Source: JAOUEA01 sp963810915
GTDB lineage: Bacteria > Actinomycetota > UBA4738 > HRBIN12
DNA: 64,000 nucleotides
NCBI GenBank assembly: GCA_963810915.1
Contig: CAWEPH010000002.1
Location: 124,001-188,000 of the forward strand
Direction of reading: 5' to 3'
Shown here piece after piece: positions 44,090 through 55,418 of this stretch. The notes below the pieces were generated by a model. That model did not search any database, was not told where the DNA came from, and was given only the letters and a program-made list of their open reading frames with translations. The position numbers and the translations under genes are program-made. Every line of letters starts with the position of its first letter. Positions within the stretch are counted from its first letter, which is position 1.

Positions 44090-44694
44090 TCGGCGGAGCG
44101 ATCGGGCGGCATCGGCTCGTTCGATAGGAGCTGACGGCTCGAGACAACGGCTTCGGCGACGTCCACCACCTTGCGCTGCGATCGGCGAGCCTCGTCGCGC
44201 AGCATGTCGAACGCCCGGCGCTCATCGACGCCGTGACGTTCCATCAAGATCCCCTTGGCGCGCTCGGTAACCGCACGGCGTCCGAACGCCCCCTCGAGGT
44301 TCTGGTACTCGGCGAAGCGCTGGAGCGTGATGTCGATCGAGCTCTGGAACTCCGCCGGGTCCTCGCCACCGCTGATGTACGCGAAGATGCCGCGCCTGGC
44401 CGCCTGGTTGACGAACGCCCGATCCTGCACGTCGAGTACCGCGATCACGGGGCAACTCGCCTCGTGCACGATCCGACCGATCATCTGGAGCGCGTCGTCC
44501 GAGCTCTCGCCCACGATCACGACGGCGAGGTCGGGCTGCTCGACGGAGGTCGCGGGACCGATGTCCCGGAGCTCGCTCTGCCGCGTGATCACCTCGTGAC
44601 CGAGGGATGCGACGGTGCGCGTGACCTGCTCGAGCCGCTCGGGGCGCCCGTCCGCGACGAGTACCCGCAGCCTTGTCGTCTCAGATCCGTCCAT
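44086..44694 (-). CDS. ANTAR-domain RNA-binding regulator with degenerate receiver domain
   Basis: A 202-aa protein. Residues about 8-125 form a receiver-like fold (LRVLVADGRPERLEQVTRTV) whose phosphate site looks lost: the strand that should end in the acceptor Asp reads LAVVIVGES and the conserved lysine region reads IAVLDVQD. Residues about 140-195 are a clear ANTAR (TERAKGILMERHGVDERRAF), which binds two-stem RNA hairpins and prevents termination. Start ATG 44694 has GGAG upstream; a GTG at 44706 is possible. No linked ANTAR hairpin was found. Confidence 0.9.
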   Translation of the reverse strand: MDGSETTRLRVLVADGRPERLEQVTRTVASLGHEVITRQSELRDIGPATSVEQPDLAVVIVGESSDDALQMIGRIVHEASCPVIAVLDVQDRAFVNQAARRGIFAYISGGEDPAEFQSSIDITLQRFAEYQNLEGAFGRRAVTERAKGILMERHGVDERRAFDMLRDEARRSQRKVVDVAEAVVSSRQLLSNEPMPPDRSAD

Positions 44695-44758
44695 CTCCTG
44701 CTCCACAGCGATCCGATCTCACGTCCCCATGCTAGCCCGGGAGGCTATCCTGCTGACC

Positions 44759-45331
44759 ATGGCCGAGGTCCACGTGCTGTTCGAGGGATACGTCGGACGT
44801 GGGGATGACGGTAACCACGTCGGGAGCACCGTGAGCCTGATCCGCGACGACGAGGCGTTGATCGTCGTCGACCCGGGCCTCGTGCCCGACCGGAGCGTGA
44901 TCCTCGAGCCGCTCCGCGACCTGACGGTGGGCCCGGCCGACGTCACCGACGTGATCTTCTCCCACCATCACCCCGATCACACGGTGAACGCCGCGCTGTT
45001 CCCCGAGGCGCGCATCCACGACGTGATGGCCACCTATCGTGACGACCTGTGGCTCAGTCGCCCCGCGGAAGGCTTCGCGGTCTCCCCGCAGGTCCGGCTG
45101 ATCGAGACTCCGGGCCACTCCCGCGAGGACATCACCACGCTGGTGGAGACCGAGGACGGCCTGATCGCGCTCACGCACCTGTGGTGGGCCGCGGAGGGCC
45201 CCGCCGACGATCCCTACACGTTCGACCGCGAGGTCCTGCGCGCGCAGCGCGAACGCGTGCTGGCGATGGCCACCCGGATCGTGCCGGGACATGGCCCCGC
45301 GTTCACACCGGACGCCTCGACGCCGCGCTAG
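44759..45331 (+). CDS. MBL-fold metallohydrolase
   Basis: A 190-aa protein with the metallo-beta-lactamase fold: GNHVGSTVSLIRDDEALIVV, metal motif IFSHHHPDHTVN, IETPGHSREDITTLV and a final IVPGHGPAF. It is small, close to the minimal fold. Glyoxalase II-like or lactonase activity cannot be distinguished. GGGAGG lies 14 bases before ATG 44759. It converges with the helicase gene (4-base gap). Confidence 0.88.
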   Translation: MAEVHVLFEGYVGRGDDGNHVGSTVSLIRDDEALIVVDPGLVPDRSVILEPLRDLTVGPADVTDVIFSHHHPDHTVNAALFPEARIHDVMATYRDDLWLSRPAEGFAVSPQVRLIETPGHSREDITTLVETEDGLIALTHLWWAAEGPADDPYTFDREVLRAQRERVLAMATRIVPGHGPAFTPDASTPR

Positions 45332-45335
45332 CGCC

Positions 45336-46649
<1,314 letters not shown>

Positions 46650-46776
46650 CGCTTGCTGTCGGCGCCGACGGATGCCGGCGCCGTGTTCCACAGCGAGTGA
46701 TGCCTCGTGGGCGCTGATGGATGCGATGGTGCTGTGCCGGCCCACGGGCCGGCCGAAGCGCGAGACGGACGGAGAG

Positions 46777-46995
46777 CTACGCTCCCGCCGGAGTGGCTGG
46801 AGCGTCCCCGGATGCCGGAGGCGCGAAGGCCTCGGATCCGTCGTCCTCGTTCGGTGCGATGGGGGCTCCCGCCTCCACCACGCCGGCCGCGCGATCCTCT
46901 CGACGCTTGGTGCGCGCGAGACGCCGTTCCTCGATGGCAGCGGCTTTCTTCGCCTTCACTTCTCGGCGTTGCCGCTTGCCGGCGCTGTCGGGCAT
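46777..46995 (-). CDS. Small basic/acidic hypothetical protein
   Basis: A 72-aa protein: very basic helical first half (SAGKRQRREVKAKKAAAIEE, RRLARTKRREDR) and an acidic, Pro/Ala-rich tail. It resembles small nucleic-acid-associated proteins of Actinomycetota, but no family is assigned. Located upstream of the helicase on the same strand. Confidence 0.6.
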   Translation of the reverse strand: MPDSAGKRQRREVKAKKAAAIEERRLARTKRREDRAAGVVEAGAPIAPNEDDGSEAFAPPASGDAPATPAGA

Positions 46996-47035
46996 GCAAC
47001 CAGGGTACGCGATACGCGGGGATACACGACCGGCG

Positions 47036-48103
47036 CTACTCCGAGGTCGATCCGTCCGCGCCGCGGCGGGTCCGACAAGCCTTGTTGAGGAAGGGAAAGG
47101 GGTCGATCGCGTCCATGATGAGACTGAACCCGCGCGGGGAACGGTGGCGCGGGGTCGGCGATGCCCACGGATGCCACTCGAAGTGGTCGTGGGTGGAGTG
47201 GGCGTCTCCGGTGCTCCCCACGTAGCCGATCACGGTCCCCGCCTTCACGTAGCCGAGCCGACCGAAGCGGCTGAGGTGGCCATTGCGCACGTACCCACGG
47301 TCCCCCACGACCGTCACGTAGTGGCCGGCGAACCAGTCGTCCGTGTGCGCCACCGCGAGGCCGTCGAACGGCGCGCGGATCGGCCGCCCGGCGGGAGCGC
47401 CGATGTCGTTGCCCCAGTGCGGGTGGTAGCCGCCAACCGGCCGCGGCTCGCCGAAATCGTCCTGGTAGCCGATCGACCCCGCCACGGGGCAGACCTGCAG
47501 AGGATCGCGGGAGGGGACGTCGTTCGTGCCCGGCCGCGGGTAGGAGTTGAACCGCCCGGTGCGCTTGATGTGCCCCCAGGCCGCCGCAGGGGTCCCGTAG
47601 AGCAGCCAGATCCAGCGCAACCCCGCCACGATCTGCTGCACGCTGCGTGTGGTCGCGGTGGAGTGCCTGCAAGCGGTCCACCCCCTCACGAAGCACCGCG
47701 GATCCAGCCAGAGATCGTCGCGGGTCCGCGTCATCCACGGGCCGAACATCGTCTCCACCTCTTGCGTGGTCATGGCGAACAGGCCGTGCCACACGTGGTA
47801 GGCCTGCCCTCGCTCGACGAACTCGGTGTCGAAGCCGGTCCCCTGCCAGCAGACGATCTTCGCGATGTACGGCGAGTCGGCCCAGGCACGCTGCAGGTCG
47901 CCGGAGACGCGGATCGCGGTCGCGAGCCGACGATGGAACCCCTTCGGCTCCTCGGGGTGGCGGCAGTCGGCGGCGCGCTCCCTGGCGCCCTCCTCGGCGG
48001 CGCCGACCGGGGCGGGCGTTGCGCCGAGCAGGGCACCCACCAGGCTCAGCGCCAGGAGCCCGGCCACGAACGACCGACGGTGCGATGTCGATGCGGGCGC
48101 CAT
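47036..48103 (-). CDS. Secreted M23-family metallopeptidase (LytM-like)
   Basis: A 355-aa protein: signal peptide (SFVAGLLALSLVGALLGATP, cleavage near residue 37), an unassigned 170-residue central region with several cysteines, then an M23 domain: YHPHWGNDIGAPAGRPIRAP (His and Asp ligands), GNDIG, and STHDHFEWHP (HxH ligand pair). M23 enzymes cut peptidoglycan cross-bridges or act as dLytM activators. ATG 48103. Intact. Confidence 0.88.
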   Translation of the reverse strand: MAPASTSHRRSFVAGLLALSLVGALLGATPAPVGAAEEGARERAADCRHPEEPKGFHRRLATAIRVSGDLQRAWADSPYIAKIVCWQGTGFDTEFVERGQAYHVWHGLFAMTTQEVETMFGPWMTRTRDDLWLDPRCFVRGWTACRHSTATTRSVQQIVAGLRWIWLLYGTPAAAWGHIKRTGRFNSYPRPGTNDVPSRDPLQVCPVAGSIGYQDDFGEPRPVGGYHPHWGNDIGAPAGRPIRAPFDGLAVAHTDDWFAGHYVTVVGDRGYVRNGHLSRFGRLGYVKAGTVIGYVGSTGDAHSTHDHFEWHPWASPTPRHRSPRGFSLIMDAIDPFPFLNKACRTRRGADGSTSE

Positions 48104-48153
48104 ACGGTGCGGGAGCCTAAGCCCACGCGGGCCAGAAAGCGAGGAGCCCTGCG

Positions 48154-50115
48154 TCAACGCGCGGCGTCCAGGCGACGACGAAGCTCCTCGAGTGCGGACG
48201 GATCCTCCAGCGAGGACAGGTCGCCGGGATCCTCGCCGATGGCCGCGGCGCGCACCGCCCGCCGCACGATCTTCGCGCTGCGCGTCTTGGGCAGCGCCGG
48301 GGCGAACACCACCCGCGACGGCGTGAAAGCCGCGCCCAGATGCTCCCGGACGACACCACGGAGCTCCTCGGACAAGGCGTCGGTGGGCTCCACCCCGGGA
48401 CGCAGGACCACCACGCACCAGATGACCTCGCCCTTCACCGCATCCGGCACCCCGACGGCCGCCGACTCCCCGACGGCCTGGTGCGTCGCCAGCGCGGATT
48501 CCACCTCGGCGGGACCGATCCGCTTGCCCGCGACGTTCAGGGTGTCGTCGCTGCGCCCGTGCAGGAACCAGTAGCCGTCCTCGTCACGGCTGGCCCAGTC
48601 GCCGTGCACCCACACCCCCGGGACCCGACGCCAGTACGTGTCCAGGTAGCGCTCGGGATCGCCCCATATCCCCCGCGTCATCGAGGGCCACGGTTGACGG
48701 CAGATCAACTCCCCCACCTCGCCCGGCCCCACCGAGAGGCCGTCGGGATCCACGATGTCGACGTCCATCCCCAGGGCAGGCCCGCCCAACGAATCGACCT
48801 TGAAGGGCACGACGGGGTGCGGCGACAGGAAGCAGGCGCCGACCTCGGTTCCGCCGGAGAGGTTCACGATCGGGAGCGCGCCCCCGCCGACCTCTCGGTG
48901 CAGCCACAGGTAAGCGTCGGGGTTCCACGGCTCGCCCGTGGAGGCGAGGATCCTCAGCGACGACAGGTCGTGGGCGCGCACCGGCCCCCGTCCTGAGGGG
49001 ATCAGCGCGCGCACGAGCGTGGGGGAGACGCCGAGCGTGCTCACGCGATGAGCGGCCACCTGCGCCCACAGCCGCCCCGGGTCCGGGTGGATCGGCGAAC
49101 CCTCGGTCAGCACCACGGTGGCGCCGAGCGCGAGGGCGCCGACGATCTCCCACGGTCCCATGATCCAGCCCAGGTCGGTCACCCACAGGAGGCGCTCACC
49201 ACGGTGCAGGTCGGCCTGGTAGGCCACTTCCTCGGCGATCTTCACCAGGAAGCCTCCGTGCACGTGCACGGCGCCTTTGGGACGGCCGGTGGTCCCGCTC
49301 GTATACGCGATGAACAGCGGATGCTCCGCGGGAAGCGGCGCCGACGCGACGGGTGCGGCGGTCGGGTCGACCTCCTCGGACCACGTCCGGTCCCGGCCCG
49401 GGGTCATGGGCGTGACGACGTCCGGCAACCGCTCCCACACCAGCATGTGCCGCACGGCGACGATGCCCTCAACCGCCTGGTCGACCACGGCCTTCATCGG
49501 CACGGGGCGGCCACCGCGCAGCGACGCGTTGGCGGTGATCACGACCTCGCAACCCGCGTCGGCGACCCGGGCGGCCACCGCGTCGACGCCGAACCCGCTG
49601 AACACGGGCACCCACACGGCCCCGATCTTCGCGCAGGCCATCAGCGCCGCGACGGTCTCGATCGCCATCGGCATGAAGATCGCCACGGTGTCGCCGTCCC
49701 GCACGCCGAGCCGCGCCAGCGCGGCGGCGACCCCGTCCACCACCCGGCGCAGCTCCGCGTAGGTCACCTCGCGGACCTCGCCGTCCTCGCCCTCCCAGAT
49801 CACGGCGAGCGCCCCCGGATCGCGTTCGGCCCAGCGGTCCACGCACTGAGCGGCCACGTTCACGGTGCCCCCCACGAACCAGGTCGCCCATTCCGGACCC
49901 CGCGAGAGGTCCACGACGCGCTCGTACGGCGAAGTGAACGCGATGTCGAGGTCGCGCACGACCGCGTCCCAGAACCACGCCACGTCGGCCACCGACCGGG
50001 CGGTGAGCTCGGCGAGACGGTCGATCCCGTGCGCGCGCATCAGGCGCGTGATGTTGGCTCGCTCGACCGTGACGGCGTCCGGGGTCCAGACGAACCCACC
50101 GTCGCCGTCCGTCAC
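48154..50115 (-). CDS. AMP-forming acyl-CoA synthetase (acetoacetyl/acetyl-CoA synthetase-like)
   Basis: A 653-aa adenylating enzyme. P-loop FIAYTSGTTGRPKGAVHVHG, then NLSGGTEVGACFLSPHP, GDWASRDEDGYWFLHGRSDD, and the C-terminal catalytic lysine KTRSAKIVRRAV. Length and the N-terminal WFWDAVVRDLDIAF point to the acetyl/acetoacetyl-CoA synthetase branch. Next to isovaleryl-CoA dehydrogenase it may activate isovalerate or acetoacetate, the end product of leucine breakdown. GTG 50115 overlaps the dehydrogenase stop (GTGA). Confidence 0.9.
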   Translation of the reverse strand: MTDGDGGFVWTPDAVTVERANITRLMRAHGIDRLAELTARSVADVAWFWDAVVRDLDIAFTSPYERVVDLSRGPEWATWFVGGTVNVAAQCVDRWAERDPGALAVIWEGEDGEVREVTYAELRRVVDGVAAALARLGVRDGDTVAIFMPMAIETVAALMACAKIGAVWVPVFSGFGVDAVAARVADAGCEVVITANASLRGGRPVPMKAVVDQAVEGIVAVRHMLVWERLPDVVTPMTPGRDRTWSEEVDPTAAPVASAPLPAEHPLFIAYTSGTTGRPKGAVHVHGGFLVKIAEEVAYQADLHRGERLLWVTDLGWIMGPWEIVGALALGATVVLTEGSPIHPDPGRLWAQVAAHRVSTLGVSPTLVRALIPSGRGPVRAHDLSSLRILASTGEPWNPDAYLWLHREVGGGALPIVNLSGGTEVGACFLSPHPVVPFKVDSLGGPALGMDVDIVDPDGLSVGPGEVGELICRQPWPSMTRGIWGDPERYLDTYWRRVPGVWVHGDWASRDEDGYWFLHGRSDDTLNVAGKRIGPAEVESALATHQAVGESAAVGVPDAVKGEVIWCVVVLRPGVEPTDALSEELRGVVREHLGAAFTPSRVVFAPALPKTRSAKIVRRAVRAAAIGEDPGDLSSLEDPSALEELRRRLDAAR

Positions 50116-51278
50116 CCGCCGAGCTCCCCCGTCAGCTGACGACCGATCAGCATGCGGCGGATCTCGTTCGTCCCGGCGCCGATCGTGTAGAGCTTGGCGT
50201 CGCGCAAGAGCCGTCCGGCCGCGTTCTCGCTCACGTAACCCATGCCCCCGAAGACCTGGATCGCCTCCAGCGCCACCTCGACCGCGCGCTCGGAGGCGTA
50301 CAAGAGGCACCCGGCCGTGGCGGCCGAGGAGCGTGTCGCACCCGTGAGGTCGAAGGCCTCGGCCACCCGATAGGCGTAGGCGCGCGAGGACTCCAGCGCG
50401 ACGTACATGTCCGCGAGCTTGCCCTGCATCAACTCGAACGAACCGATCGGCTTGCCGAACTGCCGCCGTTCCCGCGCGTACGGCAGCGCGAGGTCGAGCG
50501 CGGCCTGCATGATGCCGATCGGCCCGCCCGCGAGGACCAGGCGCTCGGATTCGAGGCCCTGCATCAACACCCGAACGCCGTCGCCGGGAGCGCCCAGCAC
50601 GTGATCGTCCGGGATGCGGCAGTCGCTGAAGACCAGCTCGCACGTGGGGGAGCCGCGCATGCCGAGCTTGTCGATCTTCGGGGATGTGGCGAACCCCTCC
50701 ATCGCACGCTCGATCACGAACGCGGTGACCGCACCCCCCTCCTCGACCTCCGTGCGCATGTACACGATCAGCACGTCGGCCTCGGGGCCGTTCGTGATCC
50801 ACATCTTGGTGCCGTTGGCGATCCACCCCCCGTCCGCCCGCTCGGCGTGGCAGCGCATGGAGCCCAGGACGTCGGAACCCGCGTCGGCCTCGCTCATCGC
50901 GAGCGCCCCCACACGCTCCCCGGACAGGAGCCCGGGGAGCCAGCGGCCCCGCTGCTCGGGTGATCCGTTCCGCCACAGGTTGTGCACGCACAGGTTGGCG
51001 TGCGCCGCGTAGGACATCCCGACGGAAGCCGAGGCGCGTGAGATCTCCTCCACGATCACGAGATGCTCGAGTGCGCCGAGCCCGGCTCCTCCCTCGTCCA
51101 CGGGCACGGTCGGACCGAGGACGCCGAGCGCGCCGAGGCCCGCCCACAGCCACCTCGGGAAGGCGTCGTCGCGGTCGATCGCCGCGGCGTGGGGTGCGAT
51201 CTCGCGGTCCGCGAACTCGCGGACGCTTCGGCGGAGCTCCTCGAGGGAGATCGCACCGGGCCCCGTTTCGACCGCCAT
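50112..51278 (-). CDS. liuA: Isovaleryl-CoA dehydrogenase
   Basis: A 388-aa acyl-CoA dehydrogenase: SYAAHANLCVHNLWRNGSPE, AMSEADAGSDVLGSMRC, IANGTKMWITNGP, and QGLESERLVLAGGPIGIM. This last helix with its Glu is the hallmark of isovaleryl-CoA dehydrogenases, where the catalytic base lies in the ERLVLA helix rather than near the C-terminus. It oxidises isovaleryl-CoA to 3-methylcrotonyl-CoA. Divergent from the carboxylase gene, with 100 bases between. Confidence 0.9.
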   Translation of the reverse strand: MAVETGPGAISLEELRRSVREFADREIAPHAAAIDRDDAFPRWLWAGLGALGVLGPTVPVDEGGAGLGALEHLVIVEEISRASASVGMSYAAHANLCVHNLWRNGSPEQRGRWLPGLLSGERVGALAMSEADAGSDVLGSMRCHAERADGGWIANGTKMWITNGPEADVLIVYMRTEVEEGGAVTAFVIERAMEGFATSPKIDKLGMRGSPTCELVFSDCRIPDDHVLGAPGDGVRVLMQGLESERLVLAGGPIGIMQAALDLALPYARERRQFGKPIGSFELMQGKLADMYVALESSRAYAYRVAEAFDLTGATRSSAATAGCLLYASERAVEVALEAIQVFGGMGYVSENAAGRLLRDAKLYTIGAGTNEIRRMLIGRQLTGELGG

Positions 51279-51378
51279 GGTCCATACCTATCACGAGCCG
51301 CGGGAACGGTGCGCGCGGCGGTATGGTGTGCGCGACCGCCCACGAGCGACGCCGGACGCCTGAGGGAACGGAGCGAGG

Positions 51379-52944
51379 GTGCCCCGACTGGACACGCACG
51401 TCGACCGAGCCTCGGCCGAGTTCCGCGCCAACGCCGACGCCATGCGTGCACAGGTCCAGGCGCTACGAAGCCGGCTCGCCCGGGTGCGAGAGGGCGGAGG
51501 GGCGGCCGCCACCGAGCGGCACCGCTCGCGCGGGAAGCTCGTCGTCCGCGAGCGTGTGGCGCGTCTGATCGACCCCGGCTCCGCATTCCTCGAGCTCTCA
51601 CCGCTCGCAGCCGAGGGCCTCTACGACGACCAGGCGCCCGCGGCGGGCATCATCACGGGCATCGGCCCCGTGCACGAGACACCGTGCGTGATCGTGGCGA
51701 ACGACGCCACCGTGAAGGGTGGCACCTACCTCCCCATGACGGTGAAGAAGCACCTGCGGGCACAGGCGATCGCGATGGAGAACCGCCTGCCCTGCATCTA
51801 CCTGGTGGATTCCGGCGGTGCGTTCCTGCCGTTGCAGGCGGAGGTCTTCCCCGACCGCGAGCACTTCGGACGGATCTTCTTCAACCAGGCGCGGATGTCG
51901 GCCCTCGGCATCCCGCAGATCGCCGCGGTGATGGGATCGTGCACCGCCGGTGGCGCGTACGTCCCCGCGATGTCGGACGAGACGGTGATCGTGCGTGGGA
52001 CCGGAACGATCTTCCTGGGCGGCCCACCGCTCGTGAAGGCCGCCACGGGCGAGGACGTGAGCGCCGAGGAGCTCGGGGGCGCCGACGTCCACGCGCGCCG
52101 CAGCGGGGTGGCCGATCACGAGGCCGTGGACGACGAGCACGCGCTGCGTCTCGTGCGGGAGATCGTGGCCAACCTGAACCTCCCGCGAGAGCGCGCATGG
52201 CAGACGACGGACCCCGCGGATCCCGCCGTGGCCGTCGAGGACCTCTACGGCGTGGTGCCCTCCGACCTCGGCGTGAGCTACGACGTGCGAGAGGTGATCG
52301 CGCGGATCGTGGACGGCTCGGTCCTGCACGAGTTCAAGGCGCTCTACGGCGACACGCTCGTCTGCGGGTTCGCGCGGATCTTCGGCCACCCGGTGGCGAT
52401 CCTCGCGAACAACGGGATCCTGTTCTCGGAGTCCGCGTTGAAGGGCGCGCATTTCATCGAGCTCGCGGTCGCGCGCGGGGTGCCGCTCGTGTTCCTGCAG
52501 AACATCACGGGGTTCATGGTGGGCCGCGAGTACGAGGCGGGCGGCATCGCGAAGGACGGCGCCAAGCTCGTCACCGCGGTGGCGTGCGCGAACGTGCCCA
52601 AGTTCACCGTCGTGATCGGCGGGTCCTTCGGCGCCGGGAACTACGCGATGTGCGGGCGCGCGTACGACCCGCGCCAGCTCTGGATGTGGCCGAACGCGCG
52701 GATCTCCGTGATGGGCGGACGACAGGCCGCCTCCGTGCTCACCACCGTGGGGGGCGACCCCTCCGAGGAGCAGGCCATCGTCGATCGCTACGAGGAGGAG
52801 GGCAGCCCGTACCACTCCACGGCGCGCCTCTGGGACGACGGCGTGATCGACCCGCTCGACACGCGCGAGGTCCTCGCGTTGGGGCTCGACGCGGCCTCGC
52901 GCGCGCCGGTGCCGACGACCACGTTCGGGGTGTTCCGGATGTGA
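51379..52944 (+). CDS. liuB: Methylcrotonyl-CoA carboxylase carboxyltransferase (beta) subunit
   Basis: A 521-aa carboxyltransferase: RERVARLIDPGSAFLELSPL, the two acyl-CoA/biotin half-sites AVMGSCTAGGAYVPAMSDET and GIAKDGAKLVTAVACANVPK, VIGGSFGAGNYAMCGRAY, and a C-terminal MGGRQAASVLTTV. The pattern is that of MCC beta rather than propionyl-CoA carboxylase. GTG 51379 with GGAG 9 bases upstream. First gene of the plus-strand liu operon. Confidence 0.92.
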   Translation: MPRLDTHVDRASAEFRANADAMRAQVQALRSRLARVREGGGAAATERHRSRGKLVVRERVARLIDPGSAFLELSPLAAEGLYDDQAPAAGIITGIGPVHETPCVIVANDATVKGGTYLPMTVKKHLRAQAIAMENRLPCIYLVDSGGAFLPLQAEVFPDREHFGRIFFNQARMSALGIPQIAAVMGSCTAGGAYVPAMSDETVIVRGTGTIFLGGPPLVKAATGEDVSAEELGGADVHARRSGVADHEAVDDEHALRLVREIVANLNLPRERAWQTTDPADPAVAVEDLYGVVPSDLGVSYDVREVIARIVDGSVLHEFKALYGDTLVCGFARIFGHPVAILANNGILFSESALKGAHFIELAVARGVPLVFLQNITGFMVGREYEAGGIAKDGAKLVTAVACANVPKFTVVIGGSFGAGNYAMCGRAYDPRQLWMWPNARISVMGGRQAASVLTTVGGDPSEEQAIVDRYEEEGSPYHSTARLWDDGVIDPLDTREVLALGLDAASRAPVPTTTFGVFRM

Positions 52945-53720
52945 GCGACGTGGCCGTCGACCGCGAGGGGCCCGTGCTCACGCTCACCCTCGATCGCCCG
53001 GATCGGCGGAACGCGCTCGGTCCGGCCCTGATGGAGGAGCTCGCCGGGCGCGTCGGCGAGGCAGAGGCCGACGACCGCGTCCGCGTGGTGGTGCTCGCCG
53101 GCGCCGGGAGCGCCTTCTCGGCGGGAGCGGACATCGCGTGGATGCGGGCGAGCCGCGACCTCTCGCGGGACGAGAACCTGCGTGACGCCGTCGCCCTGCG
53201 CGAGGCCTTCGAGCACGTGGACGCCTGCACGAAGGCCGTGATCGCCCGCGTCCACGGGCCCGCGATCGGTGGCGGCGCCGGGCTCGTGGCGTGCGCGGAC
53301 GTGGCCGTCGCCGCCGACGGCGCCCGCTTCGCCTTCGCGGAAGCGCGGCTGGGCCTGATCCCGGCCACGATCGCTCCGTACGTGCTGCGGGCGATCGGAC
53401 CGGGCCACGCGCGCGCGCTCTTCACGAGCGCACGCACCTTCGAGGCGGAGGAGGCGTTGCGGATCGGGCTCGTGCATCACGTCGTGACCGACGGCGCGCT
53501 CGACGCCACGGTGGCCGAGACCGCCGAGGCGTTCCTCGCCTGCGGGCCGCGCGCGGTCGCCGAGGCCAAACGCCTGATCCGCGACGCGACGGCCTCGCTC
53601 GTGCTGCCGGACCTCTCCGAACGGATCGCGGCCGTGCGCGCGAGCGAGGAAGGACAGGAGGGTCTCGCGGCCTTCCTCGAGAAGCGAGCACCGGGGTGGG
53701 CACCATCCGACGGCTCCTGA
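52941..53720 (+). CDS. liuC: Enoyl-CoA hydratase (probable 3-methylglutaconyl-CoA hydratase)
   Basis: A 259-aa crotonase: LDRPDRRNALGPALMEELAG, oxyanion loop AGSAFSAGADIAWMRAS, IGGGAGLVACADVAVAADGA, FAFAEARLGLIPATIAPYVL. The Glu in FAEARLG is catalytic. Position between the carboxylase subunits indicates hydration of 3-methylglutaconyl-CoA. GTG 52941 overlaps the preceding stop (GTGA). Confidence 0.9.
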   Translation: MSDVAVDREGPVLTLTLDRPDRRNALGPALMEELAGRVGEAEADDRVRVVVLAGAGSAFSAGADIAWMRASRDLSRDENLRDAVALREAFEHVDACTKAVIARVHGPAIGGGAGLVACADVAVAADGARFAFAEARLGLIPATIAPYVLRAIGPGHARALFTSARTFEAEEALRIGLVHHVVTDGALDATVAETAEAFLACGPRAVAEAKRLIRDATASLVLPDLSERIAAVRASEEGQEGLAAFLEKRAPGWAPSDGS

Positions 53721-55418
53721 TCGCGAACCGCGGCGAGATCGCGGTGCGCATCGTCCGCGCCTGCCGCGAGCTGGGCCTCGAGCCGGTGGCGGTGGTGGGC
53801 CCGGGCGACGTCGGGGCGCTGCACGCCGAGCTCGCCGACGACGCGGTGGAGGTCGGCTCTTACCTCGACGGCGCCGGGCTCGTGGCGGCCGCGACGGTCG
53901 CAGGGGCCGACGCGGTGCATCCGGGATACGGGTTCCTCTCCGAGCGAGCGGACTTCGCCGAACAGGTGCGTGCGGCGGGCCTGCGCTGGGTCGGTCCGCC
54001 CCCCGAGGCGATGCGTTTGCTCGGTGACAAGCTCGCCGCGCGCGGGGTCGCGGAGGCCGCAGGGGTACCGGTCGTGCCGGGCTCCGCTGCGGACTCGCTC
54101 ACCGACGGGGCGCTCGCGGAGGCAGCCGCGCGACTCGGCTTCCCGATCCTCGTCAAGGCCGCGGGCGGCGGGGGCGGCCGGGGGATGCGCGCCGTTGCCG
54201 CGCCCGAGGACCTCCCGCGCGCGCTCGCGGAGGCGCGCGAGGAGGCGGAAGCCGCCTTCGGCGACGGCCGGGTCTTCCTGGAGCGTCGCCTGCAGGGCGC
54301 CCGCCACGTCGAGATCCAGATCCTGAGAGACGCCCACGGCCACGGGGTCCACCTGGGCGAGCGGGATTGCTCGCTGCAGCGGCGTCATCAGAAGGTCCTG
54401 GAGGAGGCGCCCTCCCCCGCGGTCACGCCGGAGCTGCGCGCCGTGCTCGGCGACGCCGCGCTCGCCGTGGCCGCGGCCGCGGGGTATGAGGGGGCGGGGA
54501 CGGCCGAATTCCTGCTCCTGGACGACGGCACATGGGCGTTCTTGGAGATGAACGCGCGGCTCCAGGTCGAGCACCCGGTGACCGAAGCCGTGACCGGCGT
54601 CGACATCGTGCGGACGCAGATCCGCGTGGCGGGGGGCGAGGCCCTCGCGCTCGCCCAGGAGGACGTGGCCTTCGCCGGACACGCCGTCGAGGCCCGCATC
54701 TACGCGGAGGACCCCCGCAACGACTTCCTGCCCTCGACCGGACGCGTGGAGCTGCTCGGATCTGCCCCGCTGGCCGGGCGTGCGGATCGACACCGCCCTG
54801 CGGGAGCGTGATGCGATCGGCCTCGGGTACGACCCGCTCCTCGCGAAGGTGATCGCCCACGATGAGGATCGGGCGAGGGCTCTCGTCCGACTCCGCACCG
54901 CCCTCGCGGAGGTGCGCATCGTGGGTCTCGCGACCAACCTGGGGTTCCTCCTGGATGCGCTGGCGCACCCCGACGTTATCGCGGGTCGGGCCGACACCGA
55001 TTGGGTGAGCGAGGTTTGGCGCGCGGACGTACCGCCGCTCCCTCCCCATGGGGCGGCGCTCGATCCACGCGATCCCTGGCGCGCGTTCGCGGCGGTTCCC
55101 GCGGATCCCGAGGTCGCGGTGGCGGGAGCGCACGCACAGTACCGGGGCTGGGCGTACGCGCTCGAGGACGACCTCGCGCCCACGCCCGTCTCGCCCCCCG
55201 GCGGCTCCCTGGTGGCGCCGATGCCCGCATCGGTCGCGCGTGTCGAGGTCGGGACCGGCGATACCGTGAACCCGGGCCAACTGGTGGTGGTGCTGGAGGC
55301 GATGAAGATGCAGCTGCGGATGCAGGCGCCCGCGGGGGGCACGGTGCGCGCGGTGCACGTGGAGCCCGGCGACGTCGTCGCGAAGGGTCAGGTGCTGCTG
55401 GAGGTGGAGGAGCCGTGA
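53696..55418 (+). CDS. liuD: Methylcrotonyl-CoA carboxylase biotin-carboxylase (alpha) subunit, one frameshift
   Basis: About 573 residues. Biotin carboxylase core: LLIANRGEIAVRIVRACREL, GYGFLSERADFAE, ATP-grasp LVKAAGGGGGRGMR, GERDCSLQRRHQKV, FLEMNARLQVEHPVTEAVTG. One extra G in the G3 run 54776-54778 splits the protein at PLAG/VRIDTALRERDAIG. The biotinyl domain is intact with VLEAMKMQ (biotin Lys). GTG 53696 lies within the hydratase gene (25-base overlap). It carboxylates biotin for the beta subunit. Confidence 0.9.

Noticed and set aside
51063..52940. Plus-strand frame upstream of the enoyl-CoA hydratase
   Set aside because: It runs in another frame through the carboxyltransferase gene and has no family sequence before the GTG at 52941.
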